A stretch of 64,000 nt of DNA from JACDAE01 sp963744875 (GTDB lineage Bacteria; Chloroflexota; Ktedonobacteria; Ktedonobacterales; Ktedonobacteraceae), in NCBI GenBank assembly GCA_963744875.1, contig CAVUVQ010000034.1, positions 248,001-312,000 on the forward strand. Reading direction: 5' to 3'. The notes below the pieces were generated by a model. That model saw only the letters and a program-made list of their open reading frames with translations, was not told the DNA's origin and made no database searches. Positions within the stretch are counted from its first letter, which is position 1; the number at the start of each line of letters is the position of its first letter. This document shows, piece after piece, positions 55,742-64,000 of this stretch. The translations under genes were made by a program, and so were the position numbers.

Positions 55742-56790
55742 GTGACATCTACTCCACAAAGTTCTACCGCTATCGAGGTCCGTAACCTCGTCAAACGCTA
55801 TCCCAAGGCTATGACCAATGCGATAGAGGATGTTTCCTTTTCCGTCCAACGAGGCGAGATTTTTGGCCTGCTAGGACCAAATGGTGCTGGTAAGACGACC
55901 ACAATTGGTGTATTGACGACCGGCATCATTCCCACCAGTGGTAGCGCTCGAATTATGGATATTGATGTTACGCGTGACCCTATTGGGATCAAGCAACGTA
56001 TCTCTGTGGTCCCGCAAAAAAGCAATCTCGATTTAAGCTTGAATGCGCGGGATATTTTGACCTTCCATGCCAGCTACCATGGTGTGCCAAGGGCCGAACG
56101 CAATGCGCTCGCAGATACACTGCTGGCCGAATTTGGGCTCACAAAGCGCGACAGAGATATGGTGCGGAACTACTCAGGTGGTATGGCTCAACGTGTCATG
56201 CTTGCCCGTGCGCTCATGCACACCCCTCAGGTCTTGTTTCTTGACGAACCGACAAATAATCTTGATCCTCAGGCACGGCTCTTCCTATGGGAACGCATTC
56301 GTATGCTTCAGGAGCGCGGCATAACCATCCTACTCACTACCCATGATATGGAAGAGGCGAGCCGTCTCTGTGATCGGATCGCGATCATGGATCATGGGCG
56401 CGTCCTCGTCTGCGATACGCTGCCCCAATTGGAGAAGATGATTCCTGGAGGGACGACGCTCGAACTCCATATCAAGATCCCAGAGCACTCCCTGGTCGCG
56501 GTAGGACAGAGCGACACAACTCAGAACTCACCGCCGCATCTGGACTCCAGCAGGTGCTTGGCTCGCTGCCAGGAGTAACGGGCATTGAAGAGTTTCACCC
56601 GGTAAAGAAGACAGAGAGTCAAACAGATATCTCTACCTTCCGTCTCTATGCTGAAGATGTTTCAGCACTTATTGCCCAGGAGGTTCAACGTCATCACTGA
56701 GTGGAACGCAGAACTCCGTGATCTCCACCTTGCTCGTCCCAGCCTTGAAGATGTGTTTATTTACCTGACAGGAAGGAACTTACGCTCATG
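55742..56790 (+). pseudogene. ABC transporter ATP-binding protein, frame-disrupted C-terminus
   Basis: From GTG 55742 (AGAGAGGTTGTATT upstream) the protein has Walker A GPNGAGKTTT, signature YSGGMAQRVMLARALM, Walker B VLFLDEPTNN and switch His in TTHDMEEA, as in DrrA/NatA-type exporters. The frame breaks near 56510, continues out of frame as SELTAASGLQQVLGSLPGVT, and shifts again near 56697 to TEWNAELRDLHLARPSLEDV, the family C-terminus, ending at 56790. The core ATPase is intact, so partial function is possible. The end overlaps the permease ATG (ATGA). Confidence 0.85.
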
Positions 56791-57653
56791 AGTACCATCG
56801 CCCCATCTCCCCTTTATAAGGAACAGTTACCAGCTACGATCTCACATTCGAGGAAACGCTTCGTAGTCGTCAGCGTCGCTTTCTGGCATACATTGCGGCG
56901 TGATATCGTTATCACTGCACGCTGAGTTTTTGCCATTTTTAATGCAGGTGATAGTATTGCCATTCTCTCTGCTCTTCGTCTTTGGCAAGATCCTGCCGGG
57001 TGTTGGATCGACAGAACAAATGTACCCCGCACTGTTCCTGCCAGGCGTCGTGCGCACTGACTATTTTCATGGCCAGCTTGCAAGGAGCTTCGGTTGCTCT
57101 TATGTTAGATCTGGGCGAAAACCGCGAGATCGATGATCGCCTGCTCGCCCCACTTCCCGTGAGCCTGGTTGCCGTGGAAAAGATCGTCTTTACCGCGCTA
57201 CGTTCCCTCTTCGCAGCCGCGCTCACCTTTCTTCTGGCATACGTCGTTTTAGGGAGCAGGTATCAAGTACGCACTGACAGCCTTGGCCTGCTTATCTTCA
57301 CAATCGTTCTCTATGCCTTTTCAAGTGCCGCATTGGGTGTGGTGATCGGCGCTGCAATGCCGGTGGATAAGATTTACTTGCTCTTCTCGTTCATCTTCAG
57401 CGCAACTATGTATACAGGATGTGTGTACTACACGTGGAGTTCGGTCAGTTCGATTAAAGCACTGCAAATCATTTCGCTTCTCAACCCATTGACCTATGCC
57501 TCAGAGGGGTTTCGCTACTCAATGGTCCCCCTGGTTCATGGACAGGCGATCGCGACCCTTCCCATAGGTTGGGCTGTAGTGGGGCTGGTCGGGACGTTCG
57601 TAGCCTTCCTGGCCCTTGGCATATGGGTATTCCGCAAAAAAGTAATTTCGTAG
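56788..57653 (+). pseudogene. ABC-2 type permease, two frameshifts
   Basis: Starts ATG 56788 overlapping the ATPase stop. MSTIAPSPLYKEQL...VVSVAFWHTLRRDIVITAR stops at about 56926. The next hydrophobic stretch (LLFVFGKILPG, YPALFLPGVV) is in another frame to about 57050, and the rest (LTIFMASLQGASVALMLDLG to 57653, four to five membrane helices, DRLLAPLPVSLVAVEKIV motif) in a third. Joined, it is a DrrB-like 280-residue export permease. Together with the ATPase it would export the product of the cluster or a lipid. Confidence 0.82.
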
Positions 57654-57739
57654 CACAGGTTGTTTTGCGCTAAAGCCATACTGAAAGGTGGCGATATATC
57701 CAGCAAAAACGTTCTTAATCGGCTTGAAGGAGGAATACA

Positions 57740-58480
57740 GTGCACGGAAAAAAAATCCTGGTGACAGGTGGCTCACGAGGGATCGGCAGAGCTACAGTGC
57801 TGGCCCTGGCACGCTCGGGTGCCCATGTAGCCTTTACCTACAGCAGCAATCAAAAGGCTGCCGAAGACGTTCTCTTGCAAACAGCGCATACGGAAGGACG
57901 CGTGATTGCCCGACGAGCGGATGTACGGGAACTGGATCAGGCCAAACAAGTTGTTGAAGAGGTACAACAAGAGTTGGGCGATCTGGATGGCCTGGTGCTC
58001 AACGCTGGCATTACACGCGATGGCATCCTTGCCATGATGCCAGAGGAGAACTGGGATGATGTCATATCAACCAATCTCAAAGGCATATTTAATTATGCAC
58101 GTGCCTCGATATATAGCATGATTCGACAACGGGCGGGGCGGATAGTCTGTGTAAGTTCGGTAAGCGGAGGACGAGTTGGCGTGGCAGGCCAGACCAATTA
58201 TGGGGCCACGAAGGCCGCACAGATAGGTTTTGTCAAAGCGCTTGCGAAAGAGGTTGGACCCTATGGTATCTCGGTGAATGCAGTCGCACCAGGCTTTATT
58301 GAGACGGACATCTGGCAAACTATTCCAGAGGCCAAGCGAGCAAGCCTGGTGAAGGGTATTCCGCAGGGACGACTTGGTAAGCCCGAAGAGGTCGCGGCGG
58401 CGATCTGTTTTCTGCTCTCGGAAGATGCCAGCTATATTACCGGCAGTGTCTTAGAAATTGACGGTGGGATGAGTGCTTAG
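57740..58480 (+). CDS. fabG: 3-oxoacyl-ACP reductase (ketoreductase)
   Basis: NADPH reduction of the beta-keto group on ACP-bound chains. GTG start with AAGGAGGAATACA. The 246-residue SDR has TGGSRGIGRATVLA, the NAG motif LNAGITRDG, and catalytic Ser/Tyr/Lys in VSSVSGGRVGVAG and YGATKAA, with the FabG C-terminus SYITGSVLEIDGGMS. Its position just before ACP and KS genes makes it the cluster ketoreductase, though a housekeeping role is possible. Confidence 0.93.
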   Translation: MHGKKILVTGGSRGIGRATVLALARSGAHVAFTYSSNQKAAEDVLLQTAHTEGRVIARRADVRELDQAKQVVEEVQQELGDLDGLVLNAGITRDGILAMMPEENWDDVISTNLKGIFNYARASIYSMIRQRAGRIVCVSSVSGGRVGVAGQTNYGATKAAQIGFVKALAKEVGPYGISVNAVAPGFIETDIWQTIPEAKRASLVKGIPQGRLGKPEEVAAAICFLLSEDASYITGSVLEIDGGMSA

Positions 58481-58527
58481 TAAAGATGTGTATCGCTAGC
58501 TACAACGACAAAAGGAGAAAAACGATC

Positions 58528-58776
58528 ATGAATGAGATGGAACTGCGCAACGAACTGAAGACTATCGTCGCTGAGATTATCGAGATCGATGACTTCAACG
58601 ATGACGATAACTTTGTGACCGTATTGGGCGTCGACTCAATGCTGGCACTGGAGATCGTGGCCCGTATCGAGAAACGTTACCGCATTCGCATCCCCGAGGA
58701 CCGCTTCGCACAGATGCAAACGCTCAACGTGGTCGTGGGCATCATTACGGATATCATGCAGCCAGTAAACAGTTAA
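58528..58776 (+). CDS. Acyl carrier protein
   Basis: 82 residues from ATG 58528 (AAAGGAGAAAAACGATC upstream). The phosphopantetheine site is LGVDSMLALEIV (Ser37). Acidic helix II is typical (EIIEIDDFNDDDN). A carrier dedicated to the cluster is likely, as it lies between the ketoreductase and the halogenase-like gene, and its sequence was duplicated to give the ACP remnant at 60685. Confidence 0.9.
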   Translation: MNEMELRNELKTIVAEIIEIDDFNDDDNFVTVLGVDSMLALEIVARIEKRYRIRIPEDRFAQMQTLNVVVGIITDIMQPVNS

Positions 58777-58799
58777 AGCGTCCACCAGGAGGGTTCACC

Positions 58800-60521
58800 A
58801 TGAATGATTTAGAGAACGCTGTTTCAGAGTATGATGTGACCGTTCTGGGAGGGGGATTGGCGGGTTTGACACTCGCGCTCCAACTCAAAAAGGCTCATCC
58901 TGAAAGCAGGATTCTCATCGTTGAAAAGCAAAAGCATCCTGTAGCGGAGGCAGCTCACAAGGTGGGAGAGTCAACCGTAGAGATCGCCGCAAAATACCTG
59001 CTGGATCTCGGGTTAGAAGAGCATCTCGTCACGCACCAGCTCCGAAAATTTGGGCTACGCTTCTTTTTTAGTACAGAGGATAATCTAGATATCACACGCC
59101 GTACAGAGATCGGTCTGGCGAAACCGACCTTTCTTCCATCATTTCAGCTAGACCGTGGCCGTCTGGAGAATATGCTTGGTCAAGAAGTGCAGCGGCAGGG
59201 TATTACCTTTGTGGATACCTGTAAAGTCGTGCAGGTTTCGCTACAACCTGATGCTGTCCACACTATCCATCTGTCTCAGGAGAAAAAAGAATTCGAGGTT
59301 GCGAGTCGTTGGGTTGTCGATGCGAGCGGGCGCAGTTCTCTGCTGAAACGGCAACTTGGGCTTGCTAAGGATGTTGGACACCATGCAAATGCGGTCTGGT
59401 TCAGGATTGGGCGCAAAATAGCGGTTGATGATTGGTCCAATGATCCTGAATGGCAAGCTCGCGTGACGGACGGAGATCGCTATCTCAGTACCGTTCATCT
59501 ATGCGGCGAGGGATACTGGGTCTGGCTCATTCCTCTAGCCTCTGGATCAACCAGCGTGGGCATCGTAACCGATCCAGCATACCACCCATTTGATACTCTC
59601 AATCGCTTTGGGAGAGCCATTGAATGGTTGCGCATCCATGAGCCACAATGTGCAAATAACATAGATGGCTACCTGGAGGAAGTGCAGGATTTCCGCGTTA
59701 TGAAGGATTACTCCTATAGCTGCAAACAGGTCTACTCCGGTGATCGATGGTGCCTGACGGGAGAGGCAGGCGTTTTTCTAGATCCCCTGTACTCACCGGG
59801 TTCCGATTTTATTGCGATGAGCAATGAGCTTATTACCGACTTGATCCACAGAGACCTGAGCGGTGAAGATATTCGGGAACGAGCTAGAGGGTACAACCTT
59901 ATCTTTCTCAGCATAGCAAATGCCTCGCTCAAGGTGTACGAGAAGCAATACGGCCTGCTGGGCAATACGCAGGTCATGGTCGCGAAGTACATCTGGGATT
60001 CAGTAACCTATTGGGGAAACTTTAGCCAGCTCTTCTTCCACGACAAAATCCGCACCCTCGCAGAGAACCGGAAGCTCATTCTTAGTTTACATCGCTCATC
60101 TCAGGTTGACGCACGTATCCAGGCGTTCTTCCGCGAATGGGCAGCCATCGATCAGCCAATCATACCTGACGGATTTGTTGATCACTATAATCCGCTGGAC
60201 TTCATGAAAAAATTTCATGCCAGCCTGGAAGCAACATTCACGGATGCCGAATTCGATGCCGAGTTCGCTGATAACATCCACTTGATCGAGAGAATAGCTG
60301 GCCTGATGGTCGGTAAAGTGATTGAAGCTTACACCGATTTTAGCGATGATGCAGCTCTTCTCAAGCAAGTTCAGCTCTGGAAGGACGACGCACTCCTCGC
60401 GGAGTTCGTCACGCTCTACCAGCAAGAGGCCCAGTCCTCTCCAATTAATGGCGATTGGGTCTACCTGGCACTCCAGAAGTTGCAACCGGAATTAAGTATG
60501 GCTCTTCACCCTTCGACATAA
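58800..60521 (+). CDS. FAD-dependent halogenase-like oxidoreductase
   Basis: 573 residues with an FAD Rossmann fold (VTVLGGGLAGLTLALQL), KVGESTVE near residue 61 and YWVWLIPLASGSTSVGIV near 238, which corresponds to the WxWxIP motif of flavin-dependent halogenases. Similar halogenase-like proteins occur in aryl-polyene and flexirubin clusters, where they modify the ACP-bound aromatic head group. The C-terminal 200 residues are helical. Halogenation is not proven; it could be a hydroxylase or desaturase. Follows ACP by 23 bp. Confidence 0.82.
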   Translation: MNDLENAVSEYDVTVLGGGLAGLTLALQLKKAHPESRILIVEKQKHPVAEAAHKVGESTVEIAAKYLLDLGLEEHLVTHQLRKFGLRFFFSTEDNLDITRRTEIGLAKPTFLPSFQLDRGRLENMLGQEVQRQGITFVDTCKVVQVSLQPDAVHTIHLSQEKKEFEVASRWVVDASGRSSLLKRQLGLAKDVGHHANAVWFRIGRKIAVDDWSNDPEWQARVTDGDRYLSTVHLCGEGYWVWLIPLASGSTSVGIVTDPAYHPFDTLNRFGRAIEWLRIHEPQCANNIDGYLEEVQDFRVMKDYSYSCKQVYSGDRWCLTGEAGVFLDPLYSPGSDFIAMSNELITDLIHRDLSGEDIRERARGYNLIFLSIANASLKVYEKQYGLLGNTQVMVAKYIWDSVTYWGNFSQLFFHDKIRTLAENRKLILSLHRSSQVDARIQAFFREWAAIDQPIIPDGFVDHYNPLDFMKKFHASLEATFTDAEFDAEFADNIHLIERIAGLMVGKVIEAYTDFSDDAALLKQVQLWKDDALLAEFVTLYQQEAQSSPINGDWVYLALQKLQPELSMALHPST

Positions 60522-60684
60522 ACTGGGTAGAGGCGTCATCTTGCGTGTGCCCAATGTCGTTTCGAGAACAGTGTTGATGGGTCCTGAGCCTTGAGCACAT
60601 GTAAGGTACACCTTATCCGGATAAAATAAAAGGCGAAGCAATGTGTATTTCGATGCATACACACAAAAAGGAGAAAAAACGATC

Positions 60685-60920
60685 ATGAGCCAGATGGAAC
60701 TGCGCAACGAACTGAAGACTATCGTCGCTGAGATTATTGAGATCGATGATTTCAACGATGACGATAACTTTGTGGCCATATTGGGCGCCGACTCAATGCT
60801 GGCACTGGAAATCGTGGCCCGTACCGCATCCGCATCCCCGAGGATCGCTTCGCACAGATGCGAACGCTCAATGCGGTCGTGGACATCATTGCCGATATCA
60901 TGCAGCCAGTGAATAGCTCG
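60685..60920 (+). pseudogene. Second ACP, broken by a 13-bp deletion
   Basis: The first 52 codons match ACP 58528 closely (MSQMELRNELKTIVAEIIEI, GADSMLALEIVA with the pantetheine Ser). Then 13 bases corresponding to TCGAGAAACGTTA in the first gene are missing between GTA and CCGCAT, and the frame shifts. The remaining ACP sequence (RTLNAVVDIIADIMQPVNS) continues in the frame of the downstream ketosynthase, with no stop before its ATG. Without the deletion it would have been an ACP-KS fusion. Carries the same ribosome site as the first ACP. Confidence 0.85.
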
Positions 60921-60944
60921 TCCGTTTTATCAGGAGAAAAGAGA

Positions 60945-62156
60945 ATGGCGCAACGTATTGTGATCACTGGTTTAGGCGTGCTCTCACCAATTGGCAACGG
61001 GTATACTGAGTTCTGGCGGGCGTTAATTGCTGGAAAAGTCGGAACAGGGCCAATCCAGACATTTGATACGAGCCTGTTCGACGCCCACATTGGTGGTGAG
61101 GTACAGAATTTCGATCCTTCCCAATACTTTCATGTGCTCGCCCCCGAAACATGTGCTCGTACAACACAACTGGCGGTCGCCGCTGCACGGATGGCCGTAG
61201 ATGATGCAGAGGTGCTAGATGCAGATTACAACCCGGAGCGCATCGGCGTTTGTATGGGAACGACGATGGGCAATGCATCAATAGGAGAAGATGAGAACAG
61301 CCGCCGTATCTGGGGAGGGCCACTCCAGGAAACTGAGCTTGTCTCACATTACGCCGAAACGTATATCACGGCAGCCATCGCCCAGGAAATGGCGGTAGAA
61401 GGCCCCTGCCATATGCTCCCAACGGCCTGCGCGGCGGGGAATTACGCTATTGGTTGGGGGATGGATATGATCCGCGAAGGGCTGGTCGATGTAGCAATAG
61501 TAGGGGGAGCCGACGCACTTTCGCGGGGATGCTTTGCCGTGTTTCATCGCCTGGGAGGCATGGCACATGAAGTATGCCAGCCCTTTGACCGTAACCGCAC
61601 AGGCATGCTGGTAAGTGAAGGAGCTGGCGTGCTTATCCTGGAGGATTACGACAAAGCACGACAACGTGGGGCAAAGATCTATGCAGAATTGCTAGGGTAT
61701 GGCCTGGCATGTGACGCACATCATCCAACTGCCCCGCATCCTGATGGCACTGGAGCACAGGCCTCAATGCGACGTGCATTGGAAGAAGCTGATCTAGATA
61801 AGGAAGAGATTTCATATATTAGCGCCCATGGTACAGGAACACGCGCCAACGACTCCTCGGAATCGCTGGCGGTACGTAAAGTGTTCGGGGCCCAGGCCGA
61901 TCAGCTCCCCATCAGCTCAATCAAAGCGATGTTAGGACACACCATGGGGGCGGCAAGTGCGATAGAGGCCATTACCTGCGCCTTAACAATCTGCGCCAGC
62001 ATTATTCCACCAACGATGAATTATCAAGAAAGTGATCCGGAGTGCTTGCAGGCTGTTGTCCCTAACCAGGCGCTTGAACGCCCAGTCGAAGTTGCGATGA
62101 GTAACTCGTTCGCCTTTGGGGGAAACATCGCTACTATTGTGATGAAAAGGGTATAA
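60945..62156 (+). CDS. Beta-ketoacyl-ACP synthase, KS-alpha of a type II PKS/FAS-like pair
   Basis: Decarboxylative Claisen condensation of malonyl-ACP with an acyl chain. From ATG 60945 (CAGGAGAAAAGAGA) 403 residues. Catalytic residues are complete: Cys162 in PTACAAGNYAIG, His295 in AHGTGTRAND, Lys327 and His332 in IKAMLGHTMGAAS. FabF-type length and sequence. Followed after 2 bp by the Cys-less paralogue at 62159, so it is the alpha subunit of a heterodimer, as in type II PKSs. The start overlaps the remains of an ACP that reads into it. Confidence 0.92.
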   Translation: MAQRIVITGLGVLSPIGNGYTEFWRALIAGKVGTGPIQTFDTSLFDAHIGGEVQNFDPSQYFHVLAPETCARTTQLAVAAARMAVDDAEVLDADYNPERIGVCMGTTMGNASIGEDENSRRIWGGPLQETELVSHYAETYITAAIAQEMAVEGPCHMLPTACAAGNYAIGWGMDMIREGLVDVAIVGGADALSRGCFAVFHRLGGMAHEVCQPFDRNRTGMLVSEGAGVLILEDYDKARQRGAKIYAELLGYGLACDAHHPTAPHPDGTGAQASMRRALEEADLDKEEISYISAHGTGTRANDSSESLAVRKVFGAQADQLPISSIKAMLGHTMGAASAIEAITCALTICASIIPPTMNYQESDPECLQAVVPNQALERPVEVAMSNSFAFGGNIATIVMKRV

Positions 62157-62158
62157 CG

Positions 62159-63451
62159 ATGGCAAAATATGATGGACCTATAGTGATTACTGCACTGGGG
62201 GCGGTAAGTCCCTTTGGGTTAGGAGTAGAGCCTGTCTGGTCAGCTTTACAGCAGGGCGAACGTCGAGGAACGCCAATAGAGAACATCTGGTCAACGTCTC
62301 CACAAGGAGAACACCGAGAGACAGGTAGTGAGCAAGAAGGAGCTGGCAATCAGCCTCTATGGGGTATGCAAGTAGGAGATTGCCAACTGGTCAACCTGCT
62401 CGGCAAGCGTGGCTTCCAGTATTTGCGTTCTGGCACGAAGTTCTTGCTGGGAGCATCGATATTGGCAATGCAAGAGGCCCGATTGGCGGAAGGAGATGCA
62501 GATCCCGACGAGTTGGGGATCACTATCGGCTCTAATCTTGCGGGCTTCCAGAGCATGGTTGACTACGATTATACAGCGATAACGGAGGGCCCACACTACA
62601 CCAGCCCTATGGAGGCTCCGAACACATTGGCGAATGCACCGGCCTCTCATCTCGCCATTCGTTTAAAAGCACGTGCATTGAACACAACGATTGCTTCTGG
62701 ACAATGTGCAGGCCTGGACGCGCTGGGATACGCGGCGAAGACGGTGAAAGATGGGCGTGCACGGCAAATCATCGCAGGCGGCGTTGAGGAGCTAAGCCCC
62801 GCAGCGCTCTGGGTCTATCTCAACTCTCAGGCATTGTCGGGTGGACGGTTGGAGGACGCTGGCCTCCCATTTAATGCAGCAAGTACAGGCTGGCTACCCG
62901 GCGAAGGGGCTGCGGTGGTCGTGTTAGAACGTAAAGCGGATGCTCAGACGCGTGGCGCACGTCCTCTGGCAGAACTGGCAGGCTGGTCAAGCGCATTTGC
63001 GCCCTCACAGGCTCCAGAGAAACGTTCAACCGTCTTGGCGAGAACTGCCAAGCAGGCGTTGAGTGCGGCAGGGCTGACGGCAAATGATGTTGATGTGGTC
63101 ATTGCAGGAGCAAGTGGGCTGCGTGTACAGGATCAGGCTGAGGCGCTGGCTCTACATACCCTGTTGGCAGAAAACCCACATGCCTGTGTGGTTGGAGTCA
63201 AGGGAACACTTGGAGAGACCTATGGCGCGAGTGGTCTCTTCCAGGCTCTCGCCGCCGTATGCATTATTGAGCACGGCATTGTGCCTCCCACCGTGGGAAG
63301 TAGCCATCAGCGTTCTGCAACGCATCCGGTCAATGGTCTGCTCACAGAAGCACGTACCTGGTCTAAGAGCAAACAAGGAACGATTTTATTACTTGCGCAA
63401 GATCTTTTTGGATCGACGAGCGCTGTTGTACTACGGGGGTGCCAGGAGTGA
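62159..63451 (+). CDS. Chain-length-factor-like ketosynthase (KS-beta)
   Basis: 430 residues with the KS fold (VITALGAVSPFGLGVEPVW, GSNLAGFQSMVDY, FNAASTGWLPGEGAAVVVLE) but no catalysis. The place of the active Cys is Gln182 in ASGQCAG, the HGTGT motif is replaced by AGASGLRVQ, and the second His by Glu (KGTLGETYGASG). Cys-to-Gln is the hallmark of type II PKS chain-length factors, which pair with KS-alpha and decarboxylate malonyl or set length. Starts 2 bp after the KS-alpha stop. Confidence 0.88.
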   Translation: MAKYDGPIVITALGAVSPFGLGVEPVWSALQQGERRGTPIENIWSTSPQGEHRETGSEQEGAGNQPLWGMQVGDCQLVNLLGKRGFQYLRSGTKFLLGASILAMQEARLAEGDADPDELGITIGSNLAGFQSMVDYDYTAITEGPHYTSPMEAPNTLANAPASHLAIRLKARALNTTIASGQCAGLDALGYAAKTVKDGRARQIIAGGVEELSPAALWVYLNSQALSGGRLEDAGLPFNAASTGWLPGEGAAVVVLERKADAQTRGARPLAELAGWSSAFAPSQAPEKRSTVLARTAKQALSAAGLTANDVDVVIAGASGLRVQDQAEALALHTLLAENPHACVVGVKGTLGETYGASGLFQALAAVCIIEHGIVPPTVGSSHQRSATHPVNGLLTEARTWSKSKQGTILLLAQDLFGSTSAVVLRGCQE

Positions 63452-63465
63452 AAGAAGAAAAAGCA

Positions 63466-63915
63466 ATGAGTGTTGTAATGGGATATAACGACGTGTGCCG
63501 CCTGCTCCCACAGGCTTACCCCTTCATTATGGTGGATGTGGTAGAAGAGTTGGATCCGGGCAAGCGTATTGTATGTCGCAAAAATGTCACCGGCAACGAG
63601 TGGATGTTCGCCGGGCATTTTCCAGACAATGCTGTCTTTCCGGGTGTTTTATTAATTGAAGGGATGGCGCAAACGGCTATATTGCTGTTGCGAGCAGACG
63701 CTTCGTTGGAGGTTCCTGAGGGTGCGACATACATGCTCGCTGGTGCAAAGACACGTTTTCTGAAACCTGTTGTGCCTGGAGATCAGCTTCACTATGTTTG
63801 TGAGCCAATCAAACTGGCCAGCATGGGAGGCATTGTTGAAGCAGAGGCATCAGTGGATGGAGAAGTTGTGGTTAAAGCTCAACTGACTTTTGCCATTCAA
63901 ACCCCTCATGAATAA
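63466..63915 (+). CDS. fabZ: FabZ-like 3-hydroxyacyl-ACP dehydratase
   Basis: Hot-dog dehydratase making trans-2-enoyl (polyene-forming) chains. 149 residues from ATG 63466; a GTG at 63448 overlapping the KS-beta stop with AGGAG is also possible. Catalytic His51 (AGHFPD) and Glu65 (LLIEGMAQTA) are present; the first motif reads LPQAYPFIMVD instead of LPHRYPF. With KS, CLF, KR and ACP it completes a highly reducing set. Confidence 0.9.
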   Translation: MSVVMGYNDVCRLLPQAYPFIMVDVVEELDPGKRIVCRKNVTGNEWMFAGHFPDNAVFPGVLLIEGMAQTAILLLRADASLEVPEGATYMLAGAKTRFLKPVVPGDQLHYVCEPIKLASMGGIVEAEASVDGEVVVKAQLTFAIQTPHE

Positions 63916-63931
63916 TGATTACCAGCCTTTA

Positions 63932-63969
63932 AAGCGGGAATTTTGCTCTTACGAGCGAGATTTCCGCTT
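63932..63969. terminator. Imperfect hairpin after fabZ
   Basis: AAGCGGGAATTTTGCTC pairs with GAGCGAGATTTCCGCTT with three G-U wobbles around a TTAC loop. No T-run. It may terminate or only attenuate; a ribosome site follows 15 bp later. Confidence 0.4.
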
Positions 63970-63983
63970 CAAAGATGTTGGAT

Positions 63984-64000
63984 AAAGGAGAAAACAGCAT
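63984..64000 (+). promoter_or_regulatory. Ribosome-binding site of a gene starting at the window edge
   Basis: AAAGGAG is followed by an AACAGC spacer and AT at the last two bases, almost surely the first two bases of an ATG. The next cluster gene therefore begins at 63999 on the plus strand. Confidence 0.55.

Noticed and set aside
63493..63530. FabZ apparently lacking its catalytic His (LPQAYPF)
   Set aside because: That His is not the catalytic one. The catalytic His and Glu are in GHFPD and LLIEGMAQ, both present.

Overview
The window looks like part of a large Ktedonobacteria-type (Chloroflexota) chromosome. This is an inference from gene content: a Ser/Thr kinase fused to WD40 repeats, several MalT/BTAD and SARP-like regulators, an S53 peptidase, an F420-type oxidoreductase, many secondary-metabolism genes, roughly 50% GC and many intergenic hairpins. 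No rRNA, no complete tRNA and no CRISPR array was seen.

Layout. 0-14.7 kb: housekeeping and accessory genes (secreted protein, DUF385 oxidoreductase, kinase-WD40, quinone oxidoreductase, sedolisin, a frameshifted oligoendopeptidase), then a minus-strand run from 14.7 to 9.0 kb (PPOX protein, Eis-like acetyltransferase, DUF5808, amidase, isoaspartyl methyltransferase, DUF2785). 14.9-19.7 kb: remains of a mobile replicon, with a terminase-like ATPase/nuclease and a prim-pol/RepA-type replication protein facing each other across a 74-bp inverted repeat, iteron-like repeats upstream of the primase, and an IS6 transposase scrap. 19.8-26.8 kb: accC plus two biotin-carrier genes, one without the biotinylated lysine, convergent with a bioF-bioA-bioD-bioB operon. 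bioD has an in-frame stop at codon 3.

27.2-45.3 kb: a large direct segmental duplication (27219-33622 and 37854-45301). Each copy has a 1,110-residue AAA-TPR-BTAD regulator, a perfectly conserved 17-codon micro-ORF and an rmlA gene. Copy A lost the SARP gene and the small genes. Copy B lost rmlB. Between the copies lie a pyranose-oxidase-like GMC enzyme and a StsC/DegT-type aminotransferase, so the block looks like a deoxy- or amino-sugar island. 45.3-49.4 kb: an NHLP-like small protein, a multicopper oxidase, a tyrosine recombinase and another SARP.

49.6-64 kb: a biosynthetic cluster. A PheA/TetX-type hydroxylase and a fabD-accD-accA operon (malonyl-CoA and malonyl-ACP supply) are followed by an alpha/beta hydrolase, an ABC exporter, ketoreductase, ACP, halogenase-like flavoprotein, second ACP, ketosynthase, chain-length-factor-like KS (active Cys replaced by Gln) and FabZ-like dehydratase. 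KS+CLF+KR+DH+ACP is the gene set of highly reducing type II PKS (polyene-type) systems. Several genes here (fabD, both ABC genes, the second ACP), as well as pepF and the methyltransferase, are frame-disrupted. They are either decaying or affected by assembly errors.
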